A stretch of 7,028 bases of DNA. Source: Planctomycetaceae bacterium. GTDB lineage: Bacteria > Planctomycetota > Planctomycetia > Isosphaerales > Isosphaeraceae. Positions within the stretch are counted from its first letter, which is position 1. Every line of letters starts with the position of its first letter. Of the stretch, positions 6,530 to 7,028 are shown in pieces. Made by a program: the position numbers and the translations under genes. The stretch lies in NCBI GenBank assembly GCA_019232645.1, contig JAFANO010000033.1, positions 1-7,028 on the forward strand, read 5' to 3'. Below the pieces are notes generated by a model. It made no database searches. It saw only the letters and a list, made by a program, of their open reading frames with translations, and was not told the origin of the DNA.

Positions 6530-6867
6530 GGCCTCGTCTCCTGGTGTCGTTCCAAGTGGTTGGGGAACAAGGGCCGCGCTCGGCCCCGCGGCTGCGATTC
6601 CGCGTCGTCGATCCGGATCTCCATCTTCGTGATGTGGTCGGAGGCGTCGGACGCGAGGAATAGCACAAGGAGTGCCACCGGCTCGGACGACTCGGGCTCG
6701 CCGGCCGGGGGCATCTCCCCCTCGAGGGACTCGACCGAGGTGCGGACCTCCTCGACGTCGCGCCGTTCGGTCTCCTGGTGGATCGGGGTCTCCAGCGGGC
6801 ACGCCGAGGCTGGACCGAGCCCCGGGCCGGCGACGGTCACCAGCGCCACATGATCCGTGAGTTGCAT
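6526..6867 (-). pseudogene. Internally deleted short-chain dehydrogenase/reductase (SDR) relic
   Basis: 113-residue open frame that joins the two ends of a classical SDR, usually about 250 residues. Residues 1-18 (MQLTDHVALVTVAGPGLG) are the first strand and nucleotide-binding turn; the first glycine of TGxxxGxG is replaced by valine. Residues about 23-92 match the SDR C-terminal third: ACPLETPIH resembles the CPG-x-x-TP motif, then VALLVLFLASDASDHITKMEIRIDDAES matches the usual LFLASDAS-x-xITG-x-x-x-x-IDGG ending, with G-to-K and GG-to-DA changes. The NNAG motif, catalytic serine and YxxxK are all missing, so SDR catalysis is not possible. About 20 unrelated residues follow to the stop. GGAGG lies eight bases before ATG 6867, and the stop overlaps the SRPBCC start as ATGA. 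It is either a decaying gene or a leader that still serves translational coupling. The SDR origin is well supported; any present function is not. Confidence 0.7.
6538..6542 (-). promoter_or_regulatory. Ribosome binding site of the SRPBCC gene (AGGAG)
   Basis: AGGAG on the minus strand, inside the end of the SDR relic, lies eight bases before ATG 6529. It fixes that start over in-frame positions further upstream, which extend to 6802 without family similarity. Confidence 0.7.
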
Positions 6868-7028
6868 CCCCGGTGCCTCCGACCCGTCATGGAGAGTTTC
6901 AGAGGTACCACCTGCAACTGGCGTGCCCGTCATCGGAGGTTCTCGATGAGTCCCGCGCCGTGGATCGGCCGCACAGCCTCAGCCGCCGCCCGCGGCCCAG
7001 CCGCGATAGTACCAAGGGATGGGATAGG
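6868..7028. other. Spacer upstream of the SDR relic, no gene recognised
   Basis: No convincing coding frame or -35/-10 pair was seen here. A small inverted repeat, CGCGGC (6991-6996) with GCCGCG (7000-7005) around a 3-nt loop, lies near the window edge. It could belong to the end of a gene outside the window. The promoter of the SDR relic, SRPBCC and dehydrogenase unit should lie here or just beyond, but I could not identify it. Confidence 0.35.
6876..6880 (-). promoter_or_regulatory. Ribosome binding site of the SDR relic (GGAGG)
   Basis: GGAGG on the minus strand lies eight bases before ATG 6867. It selects this start over an ATG at 6933 in the same frame. The SDR similarity also begins at 6867, which agrees. 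Confidence 0.65.

Noticed and set aside
5585..6853. Long plus-strand open frame (422 codons) opposite the SRPBCC gene and SDR relic
   Set aside because: Composition is of the shadow type, and the minus strand shows recognisable SRPBCC and SDR motifs with ribosome binding sites.
1..7028. tRNA, rRNA, CRISPR array, insertion sequence or phage attachment site
   Set aside because: No cloverleaf, rRNA segment, regularly spaced repeats, transposase frame or terminal inverted repeats were seen on either strand.

Overview
The window is GC-rich, compact bacterial DNA. The composition, the degenerate TPR repeat at the left edge and the gene styles suggest a planctomycete, perhaps of the Isosphaeraceae type. 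That placement is inference, since no marker gene is present. I see no rRNA, tRNA, CRISPR array, insertion sequence or phage gene.

Left part, plus strand: positions 1-446 hold no intact gene. They contain one decayed 46-residue tetratricopeptide repeat unit (about 83-265) and a good sigma-70-type promoter (316-343). The promoter faces a two-gene ABC transporter operon: a MacB/FtsX-type permease (447-1655) and its LolD/MacB-type ATPase (1680-2468). No periplasmic adaptor gene is visible. The last 39 codons of the ATPase gene run antisense through the 3' end of the next gene.

Middle part, minus strand: a secreted trypsin-like serine protease without a PDZ domain (4282-3449) lies upstream of a PIG3-like zinc-independent quinone oxidoreductase (3332-2349). 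The 116-bp gap between them contains a hairpin. The oxidoreductase converges with the ABC operon, leaving no room for a separate terminator.

Right part, minus strand: three genes read as one unit. A 113-residue relic of a short-chain dehydrogenase (6867-6526) has lost its catalytic middle but keeps a ribosome binding site and an ATGA overlap with the next gene. That gene (6529-5756) encodes a DUF2892-like membrane segment fused to an SRPBCC (START-like) domain. Next comes a zinc-dependent alcohol/formaldehyde-type dehydrogenase (5688-4519). A perfect 11-bp GC hairpin sits between the SRPBCC and dehydrogenase genes.

The genes belong to known families. The points most worth a second look are the internally deleted but still translationally coupled SDR, the antisense tail of the ATPase, and the intercistronic hairpin. 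I did not find a clearly new biological system.
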